Assembly (NCBI RefSeq): GCF_043290135.1
Contig: NC_134707.1
Span: 75,140,508-75,204,507 of the forward strand
Direction of reading: 5' to 3'
DNA length: 64,000 nucleotides
DNA from: Rhipicephalus microplus
Lineage: Eukaryota; Arthropoda; Arachnida; Ixodida; Ixodidae
Below, piece by piece: positions 1 to 14,629 of this stretch. The notes under the pieces were generated by a model. It did no database searches and was not told the origin of the DNA. It worked only from the letters and a program-made list of their open reading frames with translations. Both the position numbers and the translations under genes were made by a program. How positions within the stretch are numbered: position 1 is the stretch's first letter; each line of letters begins with the position of its first letter.

Positions 1-1697
1 ACTGCCGAACACTTGACAATGCTCTGTAAAGGGCTTCACCTTATAGTTCAAGATGATGGCGCAGAGTTTTTCAAAGCACTGGTGTTTAGGGACAGGGAGG
101 GCAAAATAGACTTTAAGCGGGTAGACTTAACTAGAAGGAGGTTATCTGATTGGTGGCTAAAGTCAAGGCACGATTGAAAATTAAACCCTTCACTTCAAAG
201 TACCCGTCCAACTTTACTATTTAAAGGGGAAAAAAAAATCTAGTGGTTAGTTCACTAAGCATTACGGCTAGGTGACGTTAGCCGCCGCCCGATCTAAAGG
301 GTACGGCCACATCCATCCTTCTATCCAGCCAAGAATATGCTCTCCGGCTTGTTGCTCCAGGCCTAGTCAGGTAGATTTTCTGGCCTCACCGTTGAATTGT
401 TTGCTCGGGTTGTGGCTTGCAAACATTGCGGTTTTGGGCTTCGTATCATCTTGTTCCGTCATCATGTCCTCCAAGTGGAGGACATGTCGCAGTGTGAGGA
501 GGGAGTACGACAAGGCGCTGATAGAATGAGCTATCAGTCTTACCAGGCAGGCGGTTGAGAGCGCACCGAGGCAGCTGATGCACACCAGCACTATCCGCTT
601 CCTGTATAATACAGGCTAGGGAATTATAGAAACACAGAGCAGAAATCAACTCTTGTGCCTCTCTCATGCACTCACAAGGCGAAACCTGCTTCGAACACTG
701 AGGACCGAGCTAAGCAACACCATGCGTGACGATAAATCATGGTCTCCAATTGCAATAATGATTAAGGCACGCATGCAACTTAAACCATTGTCACGCAAGA
801 TGAATTCACAACACCATCGAAGTGAACCCAAGGCACGTGCTGATTATTATGTACGGTACTAGCGCTAAATTCATGCAGACGTTTAGTTGGCGCTGCAGTA
901 GGCCTAGTTGAAGGAATGGCCACAGCTACTGCTGTGATGGAGAACGGGCTCATTAACATCTTCATGTAGATTAAAAAGGCTTACCCCGAAATGGCTGGGA
1001 GTGTCACGCTATCCCTAGCAGTGGCACATGCAGTTGCATATTTAACGATTACAGAAATGGCGTACCGATTTCCAAAGCACCTATCAATACTTCTGTCAAG
1101 GCGTAGCACCAAACACTTTATCGCACATTTCGGGAAACATTCCTTTTTCTCCCAATCTGGTGGCTAGGCATGACTACGCCCAAGAATAAGCATGTTATTA
1201 TCTATGTCGGAAGTATTTTCATCTGATCCCTGAAAAATTATTTCCCTAAACCTATGGAAAAAAAAGAAAATGGAATTCGCACCTGTCATCACATTGCACC
1301 CCATCACAGGAATGGGATCAGATTGGCCTGGCGCTCAATACTCCCTTACGCTTAATCAGAGCTCGGTCTGGCACGAGCTCCAGACAAAACCATTTATAAT
1401 CTCTTGTCTGGCACATCTGTTTTACTCTGCTCTCTCTCAACCAGAGTGCACCACCTGTGGTTCACCCCTGGTGGATCTTTTTCACTGTTTGTGAATTGCA
1501 CACAAAGCCCTTACTGGTAGATCCTATTCCCAATTCTTCACTATTTTCACGGGAGGCCACTCTTTGGGCCGCTTACATCACGACATGTGCGTGTCATGAT
1601 GCCAGTGCCGTCTTTTTTAGAGTCGGCGCCGTCTTTTCTTTCTCTTTTGCTCCTTCCCTGTCCTGTGTTTCTGGTGTTGCGCTGCAAACAAGTGAAG
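1..1697. other. non-coding, no gene recognised
   Basis: I see no protein family, RNA gene or long open frame here. The short ORFs overlap one another on both strands and have no recognisable motifs. The stretch around 230-330 (a short A-run, then CATCC-type repeats) resembles a repeat end, but I cannot assign it. Confidence 0.5.
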
Positions 1698-1776
1698 ATG
1701 TTAAAGAACACCAGATGTTCAAAATTTGCTTCATTTATATATCGTGGTTTTGGGAATTAAAACCCCAGATATATTG
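1698..1776 (+). repeat. 3' fragment of a tRNA-type SINE (second family)
   Basis: The stretch reads as the 3' part of the SINE family also seen at 37550-37772 and 63303-63532. It has the block TTAAAGAACACCAGATG, then ATATCGTGGTTTTGGG, and ends in ACCCCAGATAT. The 5' tRNA-like head is missing, and an internal block between the two motifs appears deleted. Confidence 0.6.
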
Positions 1777-5723
<3,947 letters not shown>

Positions 5724-6000
5724 TGCTAACTTGAGAAACGAGGCCTCTTTATGTTAGGTGCACATCAGGTGGGAAGAGTACTTCTATTACTTGCCAAGAT
5801 TGTGGCCCCTTATGGTGGGAATCATAATGCACTGTTGATGTGTCAAATTCACATAGCATAATTCCAAGGCACTCGATCAATATCCAAGGAAGAAAATTAT
5901 GTTCTTTTGCGTGAGTTTCAGCAACTCATAGTAATTTGTATGTAAATGAATACTTCATCATTCTTGGCTGTCATGTTTTATGGAAGCATATGTGCTTTGT

Positions 6001-6082
6001 TAATAACAAAAAAAAAAAACACGCACGCTCACGCCACTGCAGTGGCGTGAGCGTGCGTGTTTTTTTTTTTTTTTGTTATTAA
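6001..6082. repeat. near-perfect 82-bp palindrome
   Basis: The axis lies between 6039 and 6040 in CACTG/CAGTG. Twenty GC-rich bases on each side pair perfectly, followed by 11 A paired with T. Four unpaired extra T follow, then an 8-bp outer pair (TTAATAAC with GTTATTAA). There is essentially no loop. It could be a foldback insertion or an assembly or read artefact, and no gene is attached. Confidence 0.9.
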
Positions 6083-6722
6083 CGATTTGCCCTATGCATT
6101 CACGTTTCTTCTTTTTTTGTGTGTCGTATTTCTCGTATCGCGCAGCCTACCGTTTTGGGCACACGTAAAAAAAGTACATAAAAAAGATGCGTTCCACGCC
6201 GAAATTCGCGTTCGCAACGAGCTGGGCACCGACAGGGTGCCCTACGACGCCCACACACTCCGCAACACCTTACCAACCGTTCGCTGCGATGTTGTTGGGA
6301 ATTCGTGTGGTCGTTGCATGAATATAGCGCGTGCGTGCGTGCGCACGCGCGTCTGTGTGTTAGATTACGGCAACTGCATATGTTGTATGATTCAGTCACC
6401 ATAACGCAACTGACGACCCCCGCTCTTCCCACACGTCAAGCAGCAGCAAGTGCCGTTAACCGTACTGTGCTGTGAACGCAAAACAGATTCGAATAGGTCG
6501 CGTAGATAGCTAGCCCGACACATGACACGATAAGATTTGCGTCAGATATTCGACGTCTACATGCACGCGTAACACAGCGGTATCCGCAGCAGCTTCGTCA
6601 TACGTACGGATAGCACCGCATCGGACGTCACGTCTGACAGAGAAACTTGATCGGTAATTTTTTCTCACTTAAAAAGTACCTTGCGCAACTTCAACCAACG
6701 ATTATGCATTTCAACGAGCTGT
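6083..6722. other. non-coding, no gene recognised
   Basis: Mixed GC/CpG-rich DNA with CGTGCGTGCGCACGCGCG-like dinucleotide runs near 6330-6350. Overlapping frames exist on both strands but none shows a domain. Confidence 0.45.
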
Positions 6723-6736
6723 GCATGGTTTAATGA

Positions 6737-6977
6737 TTGATTGATTGATATGTGGGGTTTAACGTTCCAAAACCACCATATGATTATGAGAGACGCCGTA
6801 GTGGAGGGCTCCGGAAATTTCGACCACCTGGGGTTCTTTAACGTGCGCCCAAATCTGAGCACACGGGCCTACAACATTTCCGCCTCCATCGGAAATGCAG
6901 CCGCCGCAGCCGGGATTTGAACCGGCGACCTGCGGATCAGCAGCCGAGTACCTTAGCCACTAGACCGCCGCGGCGGG
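6737..6977 (-). mobile_element. Ruka-like tRNA-derived SINE, full length
   Basis: Read on the minus strand it begins with a tRNA-like head: an A-box-like TGGTCTAGTGGCTAAGG, then a B box GGTTCAAATCC. The body contains CGCACGTTAAAGAACCCC and CTCTCATAATCATATGGTGG, and the element ends in a TCAATCAATCA-type tail. The perfect 14-bp direct repeat GCATGGTTTAATGA occurs at 6723-6736 and 6978-6991. It is the target-site duplication, so the copy is complete and fairly young. SINEs of this type are transcribed by RNA polymerase III and mobilised in trans by a LINE. The name Ruka (tick SINE) is from memory; the structure is seen directly. Confidence 0.9.
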
Positions 6978-7175
6978 GCATGGTTTAATGACGAAAAGAT
7001 AGTTCTAATATTGTGCCCGGCACATATATTACTCTCTCTCTAACTTGAAAAATCGGCGCGTGAATTGGGGCCAGAACAGCGCCAAAAAGCAGCACACGCA
7101 GAAATTGGCTCATATTCTAATAATATGACATCGTGATGTTGACTTTTCAGCTGACGCCGGCAATAACGTTCAAAC

Positions 7176-7515
7176 GGCGGGCCAATAATGCCGGTCTTAT
7201 TGGATGGCTTCGCCCATATTGGCTGCTACTTGTACAACCTGGCCCGATGTGTCCGTTCTAATAGGCCGGCACAGCCTATATGGGCGGAAAGTTCTGAAAG
7301 CTGGCCCAATATAACCAATCTAATAGACTGGCACAGCCATCATTGGCGTAATGTTGTTAATGCTGGTCCAACATAGCCGTTCTATTCGGCTGGCAGAACC
7401 AATATTGGGGGTACGTTGTCAACGCTGGTCCAACGTCGCCGTTCTATTTGGCTGGCATAGCCAATCTTGGCGGTACGTTGTGAAAACTGGGCCGTTCATG
7501 GGCCAGGCAATGCCG
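7176..7515. repeat. 62-bp tandem array, about 5 units
   Basis: Units begin at 7238, 7300, 7362, 7424 and 7486, each with the pattern CTGGTCCAA ... GCCGTTCTAT ... GGCTGGCA ... ACGTTGT. The period is exactly 62 bp and copies are diverged. The ORFs across it (7188-7376, 7351-7599) are translations of the repeat. It directly precedes the truncated Gypsy fragment. Confidence 0.85.
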
Positions 7516-7597
7516 ATCTATCCCCAATATTGGGCCAACCTTCTGTGCTGCCTGGGTACCTTTCAACAACAGGGCCCAGTTTACCACGTACCAACGT

Positions 7598-8854
7598 GAC
7601 GACCCCTACTGTAACCGCATCATCGGATACTTTAATGGCTCGCCTTCTCCACCTAATGCCAGACTACGTCGTCAGCTAATACGGCTGTTCAAGCTAGAGA
7701 ACAATGTCCCGCAGCGTTATACTTACAATGCGGATGGGCATCGGTGGGTGCCAGTACTTCCCCGTTCGCTGCGAAAACAAGTTCTCGAAGCATTGCACGA
7801 CGAACCATCAGCTGGACACTTGGGATTTCAAAAGACCTACAACCGCGTTAGCAGCCGCTTCTTCTGGTCTGGTCTTTCTACCTTTGTGGCTAAATATATC
7901 ACTTCTTGCGCACTTTGTCAACGCCGGAAACGACCAACTTCAGCTCCTGCTGGCTTATTACAACCCATTTCATGTCCCGACACACGTTTTGCCGTTGTCG
8001 GAATAGACCTCGTCGGGCCACTTCTCGTAACGCCAGCAGGCCACCGCTGGATCGTCACAGCCGTCGAGCACCTCACACGATACGCGGAGACCGCTTCTCT
8101 ACGCACTAGCTCTACCTCAGACGTTGCCGCCTTCTTTTTAGAAGCCATTGTGTTGCGTCATGGTGCACCTCGCACGTTGTTGAGTGACCGGGGAAAGACC
8201 TTCATATCGACAATTCTGGACGAAATTCTAAAAACTTGTGGCACAGTTCATAAGACCACATCCGCTTACCACCCGCAGACAAATGGGCTGACAGAGCGAT
8301 TCCACCAGACTCTAAGCGACATGATATCCATGTACATCGGACCGAACTACAATAACTGGGACAAAATCTTGCCGTTCGTAACATTTGCACACAACACCGT
8401 TGCTCAACGAACCACAGGGTATTCACCTTTCTTCCTCGTCTATGGTCGTGCGCCGACATTCACCATTGACGCCTCTTTCTTCAATGTAATGACAAAAACG
8501 TCGACGACTACGCCAGAACATTTCGTCTCCAGGCTTGCTGAAGCATGGCAACGTGCTCAACTCAACACGGAGGGCAGTCGACAAGACCGCAAGCAACGCT
8601 ATGACAGCTTTCGTCGAGACGTCACCTTCCGTCCTGGAGATGAAGTACTACTTTGGACGCCTGTTCGCACACCCGGATTGTGTGAAAGGTTTCAGTCTCG
8701 CTTTCTAGGACCTTACGTTGTTTGTGAACGAACATATCCTGTCAATTACCTTGTCACTCCTGTCGAGGGTTCCTCGGACCGTCGTTACCGTGCCTCCGAG
8801 ATAGTCCACGTTTCACGTCTTAAACCCTTTGTACGCCGTACCTTTCCCGCCTAA
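7598..8854 (+). pseudogene. Ty3/Gypsy integrase, 5'-truncated pol fragment
   Basis: This is the C-terminal part of an LTR-retrotransposon polyprotein. The frame is open from before 7598 to the stop at 8852-8854, although the first ATG is at 7748. An HHCC zinc-binding domain comes first (LHDEPSAGHLGF, then CALCQRRK). The integrase core follows, with D in GIDLVGP, D in LLSDRGK and E in LTERFHQ. A C-terminal region (GDEVLLW, YRASEIVHVSRLKPF) completes it. Protease, RT and RNase H are absent, because a 62-bp tandem array replaces everything upstream. The reading frame is intact, which is unusual for such a stump. It resembles the integrase of the element at 24.1-29.0 kb. It cannot transpose on its own. 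Confidence 0.92.
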
Positions 8855-9026
8855 GTCTCGGCCGGGCCAGCCGCTCAAGTGCGCGCGGAAAATAAGTGTG
8901 AGCATTATTTATGCGTCCCATCTTTTCATCTGTACATACTTATCATCACCAGTCAAGTTTAGGAACTTTGTGGGGCACATACTCGTGTCAATAAAGGAGA
9001 GTCTTGAGTTTACTCGACGCAATCTT

Positions 9027-9029
<3 letters not shown>
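8855..9029 (+). other. sequence downstream of the integrase, possible 3' LTR remnant
   Basis: The stretch has an AATAAA-like signal (TCAATAAAGGAG, about 8989-9000) a short distance after the stop, as expected in the R region of an LTR. No matching second copy is seen in the window, so LTR identity is inference. Confidence 0.3.
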
Positions 9030-9074
<45 letters not shown>

Positions 9075-9089
9075 TATATATATATATAC
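9030..9089. repeat. (TA)n microsatellite
   Basis: An interrupted TA dinucleotide tract of about 60 bp. Confidence 0.95.
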
Positions 9090-9299
9090 AAGTTTATAAT
9101 GGTATACTCGTGTATCTCGATTAAACTTCTTAGTTTAGCTAATTAATGAGCAATACATTGATATTTTTCTCAGATAAATACTTATTTTGTATAAGCAGCA
9201 AGACAAAGGCATCATGTAATATTATCATTCCGCACAAAAATATTTCTTTCAAATATTCTTTCATTGTTAAACAATAATTGATTACAATAACCTGACTAG

Positions 9300-9641
9300 C
9301 AATCCGCTTGCCTTGCTCAACCTACACTGTCTTCATGCGGTGCAAATATCTGGCCACGACTATCCAATATGCAACAAGACCATGTTCAGTTATGTGTTTT
9401 CGCCCATTTTTTTATTGTTGATGTTTGAAGCGCGCTCGGTATTTGTTCGCGAAGTGTACAAAGAATGTGATGTTTTTCTTATAACTGATATACTTGTATT
9501 GTATCTTTTGTAAACAGGATTTTTTTTTCCTTTTTTGTGTTGTGGGCCAGACATTTTTGCAAGGAAATGTATTTCAACCTTGTTGAAGCTCCCTTTGGGG
9601 ATTGGAGTATCTGTAAGTAACTAAATAAATAAATAAATACT
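9300..9641 (+). repeat. possible LINE 3' end with (AAAT)n tail
   Basis: The segment ends in a short tetranucleotide tail (AAATAAATAAATAAATA, about 9623-9640), a common 3' end of CR1/Jockey-type LINEs. No coding homology is visible upstream, so the assignment is weak. Confidence 0.3.
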
Positions 9642-10446
9642 GGGGAGCCAGAAGGAGACAGATTGTGATTGACGAAAACCTAAAGTGACTCCGAGAAACT
9701 CGAAGAGCACCGCACACAGCAACGGAAGGAGCCTTGTATGAAAGTGACTGAGTGTTCTCGTGTACACCACTGCAAGTCGGCAAGGCTCATTAAATATTCT
9801 TTTTATCTTCAATCTTCGAGGCAGGATTTCAATTAGGTGAACCACCAGAATTTCAGCTATATCTCCGTAGAGCTGGAATGCTACGGCGAAAATTGAGAAA
9901 ACTTGGAGTAATGTATGTGAAGAAGGTCATCAAAACGCCAACTTCCGCTGCACCAAATAAAGAAAAGACTATTGTGCACATTTCCACAAGAAGAAAAGGA
10001 GTGACGAGGTATCGCCGAGCTTGACATTCCTAGCAGGGCGAGAGAATGCCCGTCAACGTAAACAGAGCCAAAAGTGTCCGAGTGAGGATATTTGCTTCTA
10101 ATTTATGACGCTGAATGAAAAAATGTGGCTCTCGGGAAAAGTGGTACCAAAGATGACAAAATGATGGAAGCTTCGGATGAGCATACGTTGTCTCATATAA
10201 ACTCGGCTCATTGTGTGGAGAGTAGAGTCTTAGAAATCAATACTTTATCATCTGTCGTTTGAGGGTCTCTGTTGACATTTTCAGGAATGCTTTATACAGC
10301 TAATAACAGATACGACTCGCCAGCAATAACAGCGTCAAAATTTTGTAAGAATTACTGAAACAGCAAAGAGGGCAGAAATCAAAGTTTGCGAGCTAGCAAG
10401 TACGAAAATGCTGTTCAAAATAACACGGGCCAAGGGTACCAGCCAG
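9642..10446. other. non-coding, nothing recognised
   Basis: No domain, RNA or repeat that I can identify. Confidence 0.45.
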
Positions 10447-10692
10447 CCCCACCACGGTGGTCTAGTGGCTTAGGTACTCGGCTGCTGACCTGCAGGTCGC
10501 GGGATTGAATACCGGCTGCGGCGGCTGGATTTCCGATGGAGACGGAAATGCTGTGGGCCCGTGTTGTCAGATTTGGGGGCACGTTAAAAAATCCCATTTT
10601 TTTGAACTTTCTGGAGCTCTCCACTACGACGTCTCTCATAATCATATGGTGGTTTAGGGGCGTGAAGCCCCACGTATCAATCAATCAATAAC
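10447..10692 (+). mobile_element. Ruka-like SINE, full length
   Basis: It matches the copy at 6737-6977 in opposite orientation. The head is GGTGGTCTAGTGGCTTAGG, the B box has decayed (GGGATTGAATACC), the body has CTCTCATAATCATATGGTGG and the tail is TCAATCAATCAATA. Imperfect flanking repeats (GGGTACCAGCCA at about 10434-10445, GGGACCAGCCA at about 10702-10712) suggest an old target-site duplication. The decayed B box suggests it is no longer transcribed. Confidence 0.85.
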
Positions 10693-10727
10693 CATCCAAA
10701 CGGGACCAGCCATGTGAATCACTGTCT

Positions 10728-10975
10728 AGCCGTCTAGACTAAAAGTCTGAAGAAAAGTCTGCACATCTGTGGTATGCGGATGACGTGATACCGCGATCAA
10801 TCTCAAGGCGTACAAAACAAAAGAATCGCAAGGAAGTGCCTGACAGCTTGGAATAGTTGAATAACTGCAGCGAAAGGACAGAAATTCAAAGAAAAAAATA
10901 AAAACTGGCAGATTCCACGTACAGCGGGAATCGATGATATGCGGAGCACAAATGAGAAATTAGGCGTCTAATGAG
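10728..10975. repeat. unclassified dispersed repeat, copy 1
   Basis: It aligns collinearly with 15528-15775. Shared blocks include GTATGC-GATGACGTGATAC, AATAACTGCAGCGAAA, TTTCAAAGAAA and ACGTACAGCGGG-ATCGATGA. There is no coding potential. It is followed by a 19-bp duplication (AATGAGAAATTAGGCGTCT at 10951 and 10970). Confidence 0.75.
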
Positions 10976-10988
10976 AAATTAGGCGTCT

Positions 10989-13167
10989 ATTGAGTTTTTC
11001 TATTGAGTTACACAAGGATATTGGCCACCGTGGTTTTATTGATTATCATTTTTTGCGGATTAATTGAGCGTCTTTTGGGTGAGTCAAAGGGAATTATTGA
11101 CCAGTCAGTGATTTTCTCTACCAAGTGTCAATTAAAACAATTTAGGCGAGTGTATATTCAACCCTTATTGTGTTTGGTCAAAATAATCAATTAGCAAGAG
11201 TGTTATGCAATTTTCAAGTATTTACGCTTACATTTCTTGAAAATTCGCCACTTGAATATTTTTTTTTCAGAAGCGGTACCGAATTAACTGCTATCAGTTC
11301 ATTTTATGTGGTTGCTAGAAATAAAGTACGGGTGATCATTGAAAACTCGCCCGGGTGACAATTTCTGGTCGCCTACGTTATTTCAATTGGAAACACGTTC
11401 AGTCCCTCAAACAAGGTATAAACTGGGTGACAATCACGAATTAGGACACGGGTACACAATTCACACGAATAATACCACACACGCCCGTACACATTGATGC
11501 ACGGTGTTCTATAAAGTGTTCAATCCAAGAAGCAAAACACAGATCTGTTAGCATCTTTGTTTATTTTTACCAAAATGACAATAGAGACGACTAGGATCAT
11601 CTAGTTGGTGGAGCGCCTGTTTCCGAATCACTAGGGTGAGGCCTGCCTGTAAGAAATGCAAAAAAAGAGAGAAGGCCTTGTTATAAATATCAAGTATTTG
11701 GGAGAGGAGGGCTTAATATTTTAAACCCGAATATTTACGCAGTTGAATATTCTAACATCCTACGCCCAATTCGTTTTTCGGTTTTCATAACATACGAATA
11801 GAACGCATGAAGCCAATGAAAAGTGACAAACTTACCATCAAAACAATCAAGTGAGGCACGAGATATTCAGATCAAGCAAATGCAGTGAATGTTGATCACA
11901 AATCAAGTCTATGGCGTCCGTTTCTGTAGTTTGCAGAAAGCAAGTTGCGCTAGAGTTTTGTATGTAAGCGAGGTGTCCATTTTTTCGCTGGAATTTTGCG
12001 ATGTTGGGCCTGATAAACAGCCGTGCCGCCGGCACAAATGTTCATGTACCGTAAAAAATGCATCACATGCAGCGGAGTAACTTCTTCACTTTTGAGCAGA
12101 TAGTCTGCGTAAGTGACGGCACTCACTTTCCCTGAAATCATGGCAAGAAAAATCAAGTGACAAGCATGAGCCACATTTGTGAGCATGAGCCACATTAGTG
12201 AAAAAAGAAGTGCCATATGGTAGTATAGAAAACAAGCGTAAAGCGGCCATCTCAAACTTTCACTTCACATGGGCGTAACTGGCAGATAATACTGTGAGGC
12301 TTGTTTGAAACGCAATGTTAAACACTCTACAAATTATTTTTTTCTCGCTCAACTTTCTTGATTGCAACGGCCAAAGGGCTCAGGCGACTTTTCACCCATA
12401 CAGTGGTCACCAACTCCCCGTGGTTCCTCCCTGCACGTGCAACCACCACTGCTCTAAACTTGCTAAAAAAAGAAAGGAAAAAAAAACCGGTAAGACCAGC
12501 AAGATTTCGAACAATGAAGTGCGTATTCCGTAGCCCACTAATATCTCCCACAGGAGACGACAGCAGGAGAAAAAGGACCTGTCCTTTGAAAGACGTGGCG
12601 AATCTGCAATCTTTTCGCGGAGAACTGCTACCGCGATACGTCTTCTGCACGTGTTTACCATACTTTTAATGAATAAATAATTATATTAGTAATAAATAAT
12701 ACGAATTATATAAGTATGAATGCCCTGTCTCTCAACGCACAGAATCTGCATCGCTATAAACAACGGATGAACATTACTTTTGCTAATACCAGAAAGCAAA
12801 TTTTTTCGCGTCAATGAAGAAAATGCCTCTACCACTCTTGACTGCTACACGCTGCTGTGTATGAGATAAATATCCATGCACGCAATTGAGAAACACTTGA
12901 ACCGGACAGCTAGTACTTGAAAACATCTCCTTGCGTACAGTTTTATGTAATACATTTCTGCTTCCCGGAGTGCTGCTTCCCGGAGTGTGATGCAGGGGCC
13001 GTAATGACGAATGCATCTTGCAGAAATATACGCGCAAATAAACTGCAGAACACGCACATACACACACACACACAACCACGTTTTGTGCTTCGGGCCCCCA
13101 ATATTGATGTAGCTATAGGTGTGATATTCATCATCAGCTATCCCTCAATGAGTAATTAGTACTAGGT
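10989..13167. other. AT-rich non-coding, no gene recognised
   Basis: About 2.2 kb without a recognisable domain. The overlapping frames around 12315-12669 exist on both strands and in several phases, with no motif, so I do not call them genes. A short CA run lies at about 13056-13076. Confidence 0.45.
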
Positions 13168-13378
13168 CAATTAAACGTGTAGTGACGGCGGTAAAGTTTA
13201 ACGTTTCTTAACGCATCAATTAAATGTGTAGTGAATGTGGTTCAGTTGAACAATGCTTAACGCATATCAATTAAAACTGTAGTGACTGCGGTTCAAATGA
13301 ACATTTCTTAACGCATATCAATTAAAATTGTAACGAGTGAGAGTAAATTGGCTTTTTCGTACCTCATATCAATTAAAT
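13168..13378. repeat. 51-bp tandem array, about 4 units
   Basis: Units start at 13168, 13217, 13268, 13319 and 13370 (period 49-51), each beginning CAATTAAA and ending near CTTAACGCATAT. The central motif is TGTAGTGAC-GCGGTTCA. The copies are diverged. Confidence 0.85.
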
Positions 13379-13499
13379 TTTCATTAGGTGCACTCATCAG
13401 AAGATGCCGTTTATTTACCATCTATTGAGTCATAAAGGCCTCGATTCGTGGACAATTGAAACTCAAAGTCCATTTTTGTAAGCGATGGGCCTAATATAC

Positions 13500-13849
13500 T
13501 CCAATATAGCGTTGACGCGCGCGCACGCTGGGCACAGCGGCGCTATGTTGGAAAAGCGCGAGCTCCCTATATTTTGACGCCAGGCACGACCAGCGTCCGT
13601 TGGCGCGGCCAGACGGAAACTGGCGCGAAATGCGACATGCTGCATTTTGCGCTGATGCGTTACCCAGACAGCACTGCGTCTACCTGATTTCGTGGCGGAG
13701 GGACGCCGGACGCGCTGAAACGCGCATGCATCAAAGCAAGGCAGCGTGGCGCGCGCCTGTGAGTATATGCCAGGACCGGCGCTTGGCGTGCCAACGCCAG
13801 CGTGACGCGACAAAATAAACGCCGGCAAGCACTCCCACCGCGTAACGTC
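13500..13849. other. GC- and CpG-rich block, no gene
   Basis: The block is markedly richer in GC and CpG than its surroundings (GCGCGCGCACGC, GGCGCGCGCC). ORFs lie on both strands with no domain. It runs straight into the tandem array that follows and may be the unique part of the same repeat family. Confidence 0.4.
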
Positions 13850-14600
13850 GAAATGTATTGGCGCCGTGACTGTGGCATGTAGTGATGTTCTCACATGACA
13901 CGCACCTCATTATAATTATTTTTGCACCAGTCACACACCTTCGTCATTCGTTCGCGTCAGGTAATACGAAATTTGGCATATGTGAAGCTATCGAAACGGC
14001 CGTGAGCGCAACACAAGTGTGGCATTTAGTCATGTTGTAAGATGACACGAATGACATGATTATCATGTTTGGATGTGTCCGTTACCGATGTCGTCTATTC
14101 GCGTCACGTAATACAGAATTTCGTATATGTGAAGCTAGTGAAATGGCCGCCAGCGCATCATGAGCGTGGCCTGTAGTCATGTTGTTAAATGGCACGCATG
14201 TCATGATTATCATGTTTGCACCAGGCGCACACCTTCTTCATCCATTTACGTACCGTAATAGCAAATTTGGTATAAGTTACGCTAGCAAAACGGCCACGAG
14301 TGCATCATGAGCATGGCATGAAGTTATGTTGTTACATGACATGCATGTCATGATATTTATTTTAGGGTGTGTCGCTTGCGTTTGTCATGGAATCATATCA
14401 CACTGTACCAGTTTTGCAATGTGTCATGTGAACGAAACCACCACAAGAGCAGCAGAACTATGGAATGAAAACCATGACATTCAATACATGCATATTATGA
14501 CTTTCATGTTATGACTGGTCAAATATGCCCGTCATACAGTGATGTTATGCCATACCAAGTTTGGTATTTATACCATTATCAAAACGATACGCTCAAGGTC
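13850..14600. repeat. about 147-bp tandem repeat array, block 1
   Basis: Each unit contains TCGTCATTCATTCACGTAATAC, then TTTGGTATATGTGAAGCTAGCGAAA, CATGAGCGTGGCATGTAG, and the near-palindrome ACATGACACGCATGTCATG. Spacing of equivalent points (13941, 14091, 14235) gives 144-150 bp. The terminal part, about 14330-14560, is a longer module that recurs at 16045-16270. Confidence 0.8.
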
Positions 14601-14629
14601 ACCGAAGTTCGCTAAGAAATGCTTTGCAT

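Noticed and set aside
7176..7515. CRISPR-like array
   Set aside because: Units are contiguous 62-bp repeats without unique spacers, in a eukaryotic TE setting.
12315..12669. Overlapping ORFs on both strands of about 100 codons
   Set aside because: Several phases are open at once over the same stretch, no domain is visible, and one frame runs through an A-rich stretch. Consistent with chance.
13463..13934. 143-codon minus-strand ORF and partners in the GC-rich block
   Set aside because: Open frames are expected in GC-rich DNA. Both strands are open, no domain is visible, and the block merges into a repeat array.
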